DNA of 6,180 nt. Origin: an uncultured bacterium. GTDB taxonomy: Bacteria; Cyanobacteriota; Vampirovibrionia; Gastranaerophilales; Gastranaerophilaceae. Positions 1 to 4,997 of this stretch are shown piece after piece; the first letter of the stretch is position 1; every line of letters starts with the position of its first letter. The stretch is taken from NCBI GenBank assembly GCA_900547585.1, contig URHD01000094.1:1-6180 (forward strand), read 5' to 3'. A program made the position numbers and the translations under genes. The notes beneath the pieces were generated by a model. It saw nothing but the letters and a program-made list of their open reading frames with translations. It did not search any database and was not told the origin of the DNA.

Positions 1-1074
1 GATAATTTCAAAATCATTAAAATTAATTTGCGGATGATTTGATTTTATCATTTCTATTGTAGAAATTTTAATCCAGTTGTATATTTCTTGGTTATTAACC
101 GGAGCGGAATTCATATCAATGAAAATCCAATCACATTTATCTGATATATCTTTGTATTCATTATGTATTTTTTCTTTGAAATATCTTATAAAGGTTGTTT
201 TGCCGCTCCCCGCATTCCCAATCAATAACATCAAAGAATAATTAACATCATTATTAATATGGGCTTCTATCTTTTCTATTAACTCTTTTGGTTTATCTGT
301 AGATATAAGAGTTGTATTATTATTGCTGGGTAAATTAATTTTTTTTATTTCTCTATAAATTGGTTCAATATGTTGTTCTCTTTTTGCTGATGGAACATAA
401 GCATTGCGTACAATTTCTGTTCTATCTGCTTCTGTTTTGGGATCAAAGATATTACTATTTTCAAAAACTAAAGTAGCACCATAAGTATTCGATACTAATT
501 CTGCATCTTGGACTCTTTTTCCACCTAACTCAGAAACAGGAGTATTAAAAATCGCCTTTCCTTTAGACAAAATGTATGGCTCATCAGCTGTTCTTTTTAC
601 TTTTTCTTTGCTGCAAAAAATCAATAATTCATTGTATTTTTCGTTTTCAGTATAGAAGTCTTCAAATGATAACTTAAGTTCAGGTTCAGCACAGTCTGAA
701 TATCCACACCAGGTTTCTTTACCATTACTCACTATTATTTTGTTGCATATAGTTATTTTATGCGGAAATTTAGAGTTGATTATACTTGCGTACATTTGTG
801 CTTCAGCAAAAGCTATATCTATTTCTTCATCAGGAGACTTTACTTCAATTACTAAGAGAGGTAAGCCCCTTAACACTATTAAATAGTCCGGTCTATATAC
901 TTTTTGCTGCTTGCCTTTATTTATTGTATAAGCCTTTAAAGCTGGTTTAGTTTTAATATCAGAGTTTTTAAAACCTAACCCCTGAGGAGATTCACTAGTT
1001 AAAAGTTTATATATAAATTTTTGTTCAACATCACTTTCATTTTCCAAATCTTGAAGCTGACAATATATAGTCAT
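1..1074 (-). CDS. PD-(D/E)XK nuclease-like plus P-loop (STAND-like) NTPase, 3' end cut by window edge
   Basis: I translated this frame by hand: 358 residues without a stop, still open at the left edge. Residues about 10-125 look like the type I restriction HsdR_N nuclease fold: E17 in DVEQKF, RPDY with D63, then VIEVK with E77 and K79, and a QMYA motif (Q93, Y95). D63/E77/K79 match the PD-(D/E)XK catalytic pattern. Residues about 160-260 are an unrecognised linker. A Walker A loop, GNAGSGKTT, lies at 286-294, followed by a strand WIFIDMN at 316-322 as in STAND/NACHT-like or KAP-like ATPases. The start ATG has GGAG (1086-1089) 11 bases upstream. The gene is AT-rich compared with genes to the right. 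A nuclease fused to an NTPase fits an anti-phage effector such as the Avs/STAND group. That role is inference, because the C-terminal sensor part is outside the window. Alternatives are a plain restriction-type ATPase or another P-loop protein with an HsdR_N domain. Confidence 0.8.
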   Translation of the reverse strand, partial: MTIYCQLQDLENESDVEQKFIYKLLTSESPQGLGFKNSDIKTKPALKAYTINKGKQQKVYRPDYLIVLRGLPLLVIEVKSPDEEIDIAFAEAQMYASIINSKFPHKITICNKIIVSNGKETWCGYSDCAEPELKLSFEDFYTENEKYNELLIFCSKEKVKRTADEPYILSKGKAIFNTPVSELGGKRVQDAELVSNTYGATLVFENSNIFDPKTEADRTEIVRNAYVPSAKREQHIEPIYREIKKINLPSNNNTTLISTDKPKELIEKIEAHINNDVNYSLMLLIGNAGSGKTTFIRYFKEKIHNEYKDISDKCDWIFIDMNSAPVNNQEIYNWIKISTIEMIKSNHPQINFNDFEII

Positions 1075-1118
1075 ACTTTTAATAACTCCATTCTAAAGTT
1101 AAAAACACATATTCTTAC

Positions 1119-1147
1119 ATGATATCACTTATGAATTATTATTACAA
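1119..1147 (-). promoter_or_regulatory. Candidate promoter of the nuclease-NTPase gene
   Basis: Read on the minus strand, TTGTAA (1142-1147, 4/6 to the -35 consensus) is followed by a 17-base spacer and TATCAT (1119-1124, 5/6 to the -10 consensus). Transcription would begin near 1112, leaving a leader of about 38 bases that contains the GGAG ribosome binding site. The surrounding DNA is very AT-rich, so chance matches are possible. Confidence 0.4.
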
Positions 1148-1399
1148 ATGATCCAATATATTGAAATCAGTTAAAATAGAATTCTTACTTTATTGGTTAA
1201 AAAAATAAAACTACAGTAAGATGCAAAGCTATTCAATATAGAAAATTAATACTGGCGTTTATGACTGGTTCTTGCACACCTTAGTCCTCTTAGAAAAAAC
1301 CGGTTTTATTGTATCACATATCGGCAAAAAGGGGTTTATGTATTTTTATTAAGAGATTGAGCGTTTAATGCTGTTTTTTCACACCCCAGTTGACTAGAT

Positions 1400-1427
1400 T
1401 TTAGGCATATGCATTAATATATATAAT
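1400..1427 (+). promoter_or_regulatory. Candidate promoter of the racemase-like small gene
   Basis: A perfect -10 hexamer TATAAT is at 1422-1427, with a poor -35 (TTTAGG, 1400-1405) 16 bases upstream. A better -35, TTGACT (1390-1395), is too far from this -10 (26 bases) but 19 bases from TAATAT (1415-1420). The exact pairing is uncertain in this AT-rich tract. Confidence 0.25.
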
Positions 1428-1470
1428 TTATGGCTTGCCGAATATTTTTTGGTAATATACAGGTGAAAAA

Positions 1471-1824
1471 ATGAATAAAAACGATACTTTTCCGGATTCG
1501 GCAGATTGGGACGACGGGTGTAATATGTTAATTTCGGAATTAAGAGAGAAAAATGTTAAAAAGATAGCGTTGGTAGGTATAAGGGATTACATTTTTGAAA
1601 CATTTCTTGCACAGGCGTTTTGGAAGGCGGGTATTGCAACAATAGTTCCGGAATTCAAAGCCAGAGAAGAGATTAAAGAATGTGAAAATGGTGATGATTT
1701 GCGTCCGTTTTTAGCGAGATATTCAAAACTCGGCGCGCAGGCTGTAATCTGTGAAAATTCTGATGTTCTTGATGCTGCGTGTAAGTGTGGGATTTGTGCT
1801 CAAATGGTCAGATTAGACAAATAA
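1471..1824 (+). CDS. Small single-domain protein resembling half of an Asp/Glu racemase, lacking the catalytic Cys
   Basis: The protein has 117 residues and is complete. The ATG is preceded by AGGTG (1461-1465) at 5 bases, the same AGGTG-AAAA layout seen before rex. After an acidic N-terminus (1-28), residues 30-37 form a Rossmann-like first strand (KKIALVGI). GIATIVP (54-60) and the following REEIKE look like the GIEVIVP...REEI segment of aspartate/glutamate racemases. GAQAVICENSDV (88-99) aligns with the family's GAEAVILGCTEI. In that alignment the catalytic cysteine becomes N96, although C94 is two residues earlier and C104, C106 and C109 follow. The normal family has two such domains (about 230 residues), so this is one domain only and probably not an active racemase. 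The relationship is my own pattern match and may be only a shared fold. It appears to be a monocistronic gene of unknown role. Confidence 0.75.
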   Translation: MNKNDTFPDSADWDDGCNMLISELREKNVKKIALVGIRDYIFETFLAQAFWKAGIATIVPEFKAREEIKECENGDDLRPFLARYSKLGAQAVICENSDVLDAACKCGICAQMVRLDK

Positions 1825-1918
1825 AAAGGATTATTTGAGAGATTTGAGCGGAAAGCACTTTTAATCTGTAATATTGAATTTGAATGGTAGCTTTTGTCTG
1901 TAACAAAAATTAAAAATT

Positions 1919-1952
1919 ACCGCAAAGAATTTCTTTCGATTAGGCGGTTTTT
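1919..1952 (+). terminator. Probable rho-independent terminator after the racemase-like gene
   Basis: ACCGC (1919-1923) pairs with GCGGT (1944-1948), followed directly by a T-run to 1952. Inside, AAAGAA (1924-1929) pairs with TTCTTT (1931-1936), extending the stem and leaving a 7-base bulge on the right arm. It lies 95 bases after the stop and before the MATE gene. The rest of 1825-2025 shows only a weak AT hairpin (TTTTGT 1892-1897 with ACAAAA 1903-1908) and AT-rich -10-like hexamers (TAAAAT 1994-1999, TATATT 2003-2008) without a good -35. Confidence 0.5.
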
Positions 1953-2025
1953 CCTCAGTCTAAGAAGGACATAGAAAAGATGTATTTATGTAGTAAAATA
2001 ACTATATTAAATAGGTTTTTTACAA

Positions 2026-3423
2026 ATGATAAACGACATGACAAAAGGCGCACCACTGAAATTGCTGCTGCTTTTCTCAGTGCCGCTCTTGATAGGTAAT
2101 ATATTTCAACAGTTATACAACATAGCTGATATTGTGATAGTAGGCAGAACGCTCGGTATGAACGCACTTGCGGCGGTAGGTGCAACTTCACCTGTGTTCT
2201 TTTTTCTGATGTTCGTAGTTGTGGGGCTTACGAACGGCTTTGCGGTCATAACCGGACAGCGTTTCGGAGCTAAAGACCCTGTTGGTGTAAGGCGTTCTGT
2301 GACTGTTTCGACGGTTTTAAGCAGTATTTTTACCATTGTTTTTTCTGTTTTGCTGGGTCTTTTTATGAATGTTATTCTGGACTGGATGAATGTTCCGCGT
2401 GAGATATACAAAGACGCTTTCTGGTACATTCAAATAGTCGTAGCCGGCTTAATCAGCGCAAATGCTTACAATCTGCTGGCGAGCATAGTCAGAGCGCTCG
2501 GTGACAGCAAAACGCCACTATATTTTCTGATATTTGCTTCACTTTTGAATATTGCTCTTGCGCTTTTATTCATCTTGAAGTTTGGATGGGGCGTACCTGG
2601 TTCTGCTGTTGCAGTAGTGATGTCTCAGACGTTTTCTGCTTGTTTGTGCGTAGTTTATGTAAAAAAACGCTTTCCCATCCTGCATTTGCAAATTGATGAC
2701 TGGAAATTCGCAATAAAAAAGGAAAGTATACCATTTGCAATGGAACATTTAAAGGTCGGAATCCCCATGGCACTACAGTATTCAATCCTCGGAATCGGAA
2801 TTTTGATTATTCAGAGTGTTTGCAATACTTTTGGCCCTGATGTAATTGCGGCATTTACGGCTGCATTGAGAATAGAGCAGATAGCGCCCCTGCCGATGGT
2901 ATCTTTCGGCGTGGCGCTCGCTGCATATACAGCGCAGAACTTTGGCGCAAATAATTACTCCAGAATCCGCGCAGGAGTAAAAAGAAGCTCGCTTATAAAC
3001 ATCAGTTTAAGCATTATCATGGCAATTTTGATACATTTTTGGGGTAGTGATATTGTGGGCATATTTCTCGGGCAGGCGGAAACAGAAATTATCAAAATAG
3101 CACGCGAATACCTGTGGATTAGCACAATTTTCTATTTTTTCCTCGGGCAAATCTTTATTTTCAGAAACGCGCTGCAAGGTATGGGAGAAGCGATGCTCCC
3201 GCTTGTTGCAAGCATTGCAGAACTTGTAATACGTTCGTTTGCGGCGGTTTATCTTGCCGTAAAATTCAGCTATTTTGGCATTTTTTATGCAGGGCCTATT
3301 GCCTGGGTCACTGCCTCGACAATCCTTGCCGCCGGATATTTTGCCAGCTTTTTCAAAATCATCAAAAAAGCCCATTGCTGTGTACGTGCACAAAGAAAGC
3401 AGCAAAACGACGCAGCTGCATAG
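2026..3423 (+). CDS. MATE family multidrug/Na+(H+) antiporter
   Basis: A complete 465-residue inner-membrane exporter, the usual MATE length. It expels cationic drugs or metabolites in exchange for Na+ or H+. The N-terminus MTKGAPLKLLLLFSVPLLIGNIFQQLYNIADIVIVGR (split over residues 5-41) is the classic MATE start, with QQLYN at 28-32 and VGR at 39-41. The pseudo-repeat includes GLTNGFAVITGQRFGA (67-82). The C-terminal half begins at about 243 (KVGIPMAL) and shows AALRIEQIAPLPMVSFGVALAAYTAQNFGA split over 279-308, then FRNALQGMGEA (379-389). About twelve hydrophobic segments are visible. A short polar tail (449-465, two Cys, basic, ending AAA) is not typical. The start at 2026 fits the family N-terminus. 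Its ribosome site is weak (AGG at 2013-2015, spacing 10), so translation may be modest. Substrate cannot be read from sequence. It converges with the DUF486 gene with zero gap. Confidence 0.95.
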   Translation: MINDMTKGAPLKLLLLFSVPLLIGNIFQQLYNIADIVIVGRTLGMNALAAVGATSPVFFFLMFVVVGLTNGFAVITGQRFGAKDPVGVRRSVTVSTVLSSIFTIVFSVLLGLFMNVILDWMNVPREIYKDAFWYIQIVVAGLISANAYNLLASIVRALGDSKTPLYFLIFASLLNIALALLFILKFGWGVPGSAVAVVMSQTFSACLCVVYVKKRFPILHLQIDDWKFAIKKESIPFAMEHLKVGIPMALQYSILGIGILIIQSVCNTFGPDVIAAFTAALRIEQIAPLPMVSFGVALAAYTAQNFGANNYSRIRAGVKRSSLINISLSIIMAILIHFWGSDIVGIFLGQAETEIIKIAREYLWISTIFYFFLGQIFIFRNALQGMGEAMLPLVASIAELVIRSFAAVYLAVKFSYFGIFYAGPIAWVTASTILAAGYFASFFKIIKKAHCCVRAQRKQQNDAAA

Positions 3424-3762
3424 CTATTTATGGAAAATAAAGCACGCAGCAAGGATTATAAACACAAAACCTACGAGATAATTCCATTTGAACTGCTCTT
3501 TTAAATACATCACAGAAAAACCGCTAAAAACTAGAAGAGTAATAATTTCCTGGATCGTTTTCAATTGTGCAGCACTGTAAACAGAATGCCCGAAACGGTT
3601 TGCGGGAACCTGAAAACAGTATTCAAAAAAAGCAATGCCCCAGCTCACCAGAATCACAAGAAAAATCGGCGCAGCCTTAAATTTCAAATGCCCGTACCAG
3701 GCAAAAGTCATAAATATATTTGAAATTGTCAAAAGCAAAATTGGTGCTGCATATCTAATCAT
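3424..3762 (-). CDS. DUF486 (DMT-like) four-helix membrane protein
   Basis: The protein has 112 residues from the ATG at 3760-3762. The core ISNIFMTFAWYGHLKFK, followed by VSWGIAFFEYCFQVPANR and AAQLKTIQEIITLLVF, then LKEQFKWNYLVGFVFI, is the highly conserved DUF486 signature (PF04342). This family of small integral membrane proteins is related to drug/metabolite transporters, and its function is not established. Four hydrophobic helices span nearly the whole chain. An in-frame TTG at 3778-3780 would add six residues (LFYNFS, first read as Met) and has an AGG (3786-3788) 5 bases upstream. I prefer the ATG because family members usually begin only a few residues before LLLTISN. The ATG has no Shine-Dalgarno, but a perfect TATAAT (minus strand, 3769-3774) sits 6 bases before it, which would make the message leaderless. 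The stop codon abuts the MATE stop. Confidence 0.9.
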   Translation of the reverse strand: MIRYAAPILLLTISNIFMTFAWYGHLKFKAAPIFLVILVSWGIAFFEYCFQVPANRFGHSVYSAAQLKTIQEIITLLVFSGFSVMYLKEQFKWNYLVGFVFIILAACFIFHK

Positions 3763-3768
3763 AGAAAA

Positions 3769-3774
3769 ATTATA
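3769..3774 (-). promoter_or_regulatory. -10 element of the DUF486 gene
   Basis: A perfect TATAAT on the minus strand lies 6 bases upstream of the DUF486 ATG, so transcription would start at or next to the start codon. There is no recognisable -35 at 16-18 bases, where the sequence is T-rich (GATTTT at 3792-3797), so this is a partial match only. Confidence 0.35.
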
Positions 3775-3788
3775 GAACAAAAATGCCT

Positions 3789-3816
3789 AAAAAAATCGTG
3801 ATTTTTTTCGTGATTT
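3789..3816. promoter_or_regulatory. Operator-like repeats in the rex/DUF486 divergent region
   Basis: Two overlapping symmetries are present. A7-TC (3789-3797) and GA-T7 (3800-3808) form a perfect inverted repeat around a central GT. TCGTGA occurs at 3796-3801 and again at 3808-3813, exactly six bases apart. Known Rex operators have the form TTGTGA-N6-TCACAA. The left half here matches 5 of 6 but the right half is in direct rather than inverted orientation. The location, over the rex -35 and spacer, is right for a repressor, so autoregulation by Rex is a reasonable but unproven idea. Confidence 0.4.
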
Positions 3817-3826
3817 AGTGTAGAAT
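3798..3826 (+). promoter_or_regulatory. Candidate promoter of the rex operon
   Basis: The -10 TAGAAT (3821-3826, 5/6) is preceded at 17 bases by a poor -35 GTGATT (3798-3803, 3/6). Transcription would begin near 3832, giving a short leader with the GAGGTG ribosome site at 3838-3843. The weak -35 would suit a regulated promoter. Confidence 0.4.
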
Positions 3827-3847
3827 AGGGAAACATTGAGGTGAAAA

Positions 3848-4468
3848 ATGAGCAAAAATATACCCGAAAAAGTCACAAACCGCCTTACACTGTACCACAG
3901 CATCCTCGCTGAATACATTGAAAACGGTCAGGAATACATCTCCAGCCCCCAAATTGCGCAAAGGCTCGGGATTGACGACTCACAGGTAAGAAAAGATTTT
4001 AAACTCCTTAATAACGCAGGAAAATGCCGCGTCGGATATATTGTCAGAGAGCTGAAAGACTCTATTGAAAAAACTCTCGGTTTTACCAAGGCAAAAGACG
4101 CTTTTATAGTCGGCGCAGGACATTTGGGGCTTGCGCTGGCAAAATATGACAATTTTAACAGCTACGGGCTGAATATTCTTGCGCTTTTTGATAATGACCC
4201 TCAAAAAATCGATCTGACTGTCAATAACAAACAGATTTTTCACACCTCAAAGCTCCCAAACCTCGCAGAAAGGCTCAATGTGGATATTGCCATTTTAACT
4301 GTTCCAAGGCAGTACGCTCAGGAGGTTGCGGATTTTTTGATAGATTCAAACATCAAATATATCTGGAACTTTACGCCGGCGGTTCTTGTTGTTCCGGAGC
4401 ATATAAAAGTGTGGAACGAAAACTTAATCGCAAGCTTTCTTCAGTTCGCTTGCAAAGAAATAGTTTAA
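3848..4468 (+). CDS. rex: Redox-sensing transcriptional repressor Rex
   Basis: A complete 206-residue protein of typical Rex length. Rex dimers sense the NADH/NAD+ ratio: NADH binding releases the operator and induces fermentation and anaerobic respiration genes. Residues 4-75 are the winged-helix DNA-binding domain (IPEKVTNRLTLYHSIL, ISSPQIAQRLGIDDSQVRKDF with recognition helix at about 43-54). KCRVGY (59-64) corresponds to the usual GK(P/R)xxGY wing segment. Residues 80-206 are the Rossmann NAD(H) domain with GAGHLG (89-94), the acidic end of the second strand at D115 (LALFDND), IAILTVP (147-153) and the family NFTP box (174-177). The C-terminal helix 188-203 is the domain-swapped helix. 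The start is set by GAGGTG 4 bases upstream. It is the first gene of an operon with the metalloregulator, 12 bases away. The repeat pair before it suggests autoregulation. Confidence 0.95.
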   Translation: MSKNIPEKVTNRLTLYHSILAEYIENGQEYISSPQIAQRLGIDDSQVRKDFKLLNNAGKCRVGYIVRELKDSIEKTLGFTKAKDAFIVGAGHLGLALAKYDNFNSYGLNILALFDNDPQKIDLTVNNKQIFHTSKLPNLAERLNVDIAILTVPRQYAQEVADFLIDSNIKYIWNFTPAVLVVPEHIKVWNENLIASFLQFACKEIV

Positions 4469-4470
4469 CA

Positions 4471-4476
4471 AGGAGG
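4471..4476 (+). promoter_or_regulatory. Strong ribosome binding site of the metalloregulator gene
   Basis: A full AGGAGG lies 4 bases before the ATG and starts two bases after the rex stop. This is the best Shine-Dalgarno in the window and supports translation of the second gene from a shared rex message, since no promoter fits in the gap. Confidence 0.75.
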
Positions 4477-4480
4477 TAAA

Positions 4481-4909
4481 ATGGAAAAACTCTCATCAAG
4501 CCTTGAAGATTACCTCGAAACTATTTACAACGAAGTGCAAAAAAACGGTTTTGCCAAGGTTACAGATATTTCAAAAATTTTAAATGTAAAAAAAGCCTCA
4601 GTTACCGGCGCGCTCAATAGTTTAACCGCAAAAAAACTGATTAATTACGCTCCTTATTCGGCAATCACGCTCACAGCACAGGGAGAAGAACTGGCAAAAG
4701 AAATCTTCAAACGCCACGAAACAATGGCTGATTTTTTCTCAAAACTCCTCCATCTTCCGCCGGAAGAAGCCGCCTTAAATGCCTGCAAAATGGAACACAT
4801 TATGTCAGAAGAAATGTTTTGCAGAATTACAAAATTTTCGGAATTTATCCAGTGCTATGCCGCTGAAAATAAGGATTTCGGCAAAAAAATCAAGGAATTG
4901 TATAATTAG
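4481..4909 (+). CDS. DtxR/MntR family metal-dependent transcriptional regulator
   Basis: The protein has 142 residues, the length of MntR-type members that lack the DtxR SH3-like C-terminal domain. Such regulators bind Fe2+ or Mn2+ and then repress metal uptake genes. Residues 7-65 form the winged helix (SLEDYLETIYNEV, VTDISKILNVKKASVTGALNSL, TLTAQGEE). Residues 75-130 are the metal-binding and dimerisation domain (KRHETMADFFSKLL, ACKMEHIMSEE). Expected metal ligands are visible: D10, E13, H79, C102, E105, H106. D10 is as in manganese-specific MntR (D8), whereas C102 is as in iron-specific DtxR/IdeR (MntR has Glu). Metal preference therefore cannot be assigned from these ligands, and I give no gene symbol. 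It is the second gene of the rex operon. A perfect palindrome 30 bases beyond its stop is a likely binding site. Confidence 0.93.
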   Translation: MEKLSSSLEDYLETIYNEVQKNGFAKVTDISKILNVKKASVTGALNSLTAKKLINYAPYSAITLTAQGEELAKEIFKRHETMADFFSKLLHLPPEEAALNACKMEHIMSEEMFCRITKFSEFIQCYAAENKDFGKKIKELYN

Positions 4910-4914
4910 CCGGC

Positions 4915-4943
4915 TTGACATTATTTTTCTTTTAATATAAAGT
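4915..4943 (+). promoter_or_regulatory. Candidate promoter of the 346-residue membrane protein gene
   Basis: A perfect -35 TTGACA (4915-4920) is followed by TATAAA (4936-4941, 5/6, spacer 15) or TAAAGT (4938-4943, 4/6, spacer 17). The -35 begins 6 bases after the metalloregulator stop. Either -10 overlaps the left arm of the 22-base palindrome, so a protein bound there would block transcription. Confidence 0.5.
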
Positions 4944-4960
4944 TAGTCATGACTAACTTT
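4939..4960. promoter_or_regulatory. Perfect 22-base palindrome, candidate metalloregulator operator
   Basis: The left arm AAAGTTAGTCA (4939-4949) is exactly complementary in reverse to the right arm TGACTAACTTT (4950-4960). The GTTAG/CTAAC elements recall the DtxR operator core (GTTAG-S-CTAAC), but here they are separated by six bases instead of one. It sits over the -10/start region of the promoter above and directly after the regulator gene. It is followed by a run of seven Ts (4958-4964), so it could instead or also act as a weak intrinsic terminator for the rex operon. The low GC content of the stem (3 of 11 pairs) argues against that being its main job. Confidence 0.6.
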
Positions 4961-4997
4961 TTTTATTCAGTCGGAAATTAACAACAAAGGAACATCA

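Larger units (their letters stand above)
1075..1470. other. Divergent AT-rich intergenic region, no gene seen
   Basis: This 396-base stretch lies between two divergently oriented genes and holds no convincing coding frame, tRNA or IS end. It contains a perfect 12-base palindrome AAAACCGGTTTT (1296-1307), an 8-base palindrome GCATATGC (1405-1412), and 7-base inverted arms TCTTACT/AGTAAGA (1183-1189 and 1215-1221) with a loop too long to be convincing. Promoters for both neighbouring genes probably lie here. The right-hand half may mark the boundary between the AT-rich gene on the left and the chromosomal genes on the right. Confidence 0.6.

Noticed and set aside
1471..1824. Active aspartate or glutamate racemase
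   Set aside because: Only one of two domains is present and the cysteine position of the second motif is Asn, so an enzymatic call is not supported.
1839..1868. Hairpin AGATT...AATCT just after the small gene
   Set aside because: Only five weak pairs with a long loop and no T-run. The 1919-1952 structure is a better terminator.
1955..2191. 78-residue minus-strand frame over the MATE start
   Set aside because: It is antisense to the conserved MATE N-terminus and its promoter region, with no motif.
3007..3405. 132-residue minus-strand open frame inside the MATE gene
   Set aside because: It lies opposite conserved MATE sequence, has no family resemblance and is an expected shadow frame. Smaller ones at 2106-2429, 2566-2785, 3928-4243 and 5679-5906 were rejected likewise.
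3275..3481. 68-residue plus-strand frame crossing the MATE/DUF486 junction
   Set aside because: It overlaps two conserved genes in other frames and shows no protein-like pattern.
4939..4964. Palindrome as a simple strong terminator of the rex operon
   Set aside because: The stem is mostly A/T with no natural loop beyond the central four bases, and it overlaps a consensus promoter. A regulatory site explains more, although termination is not excluded.
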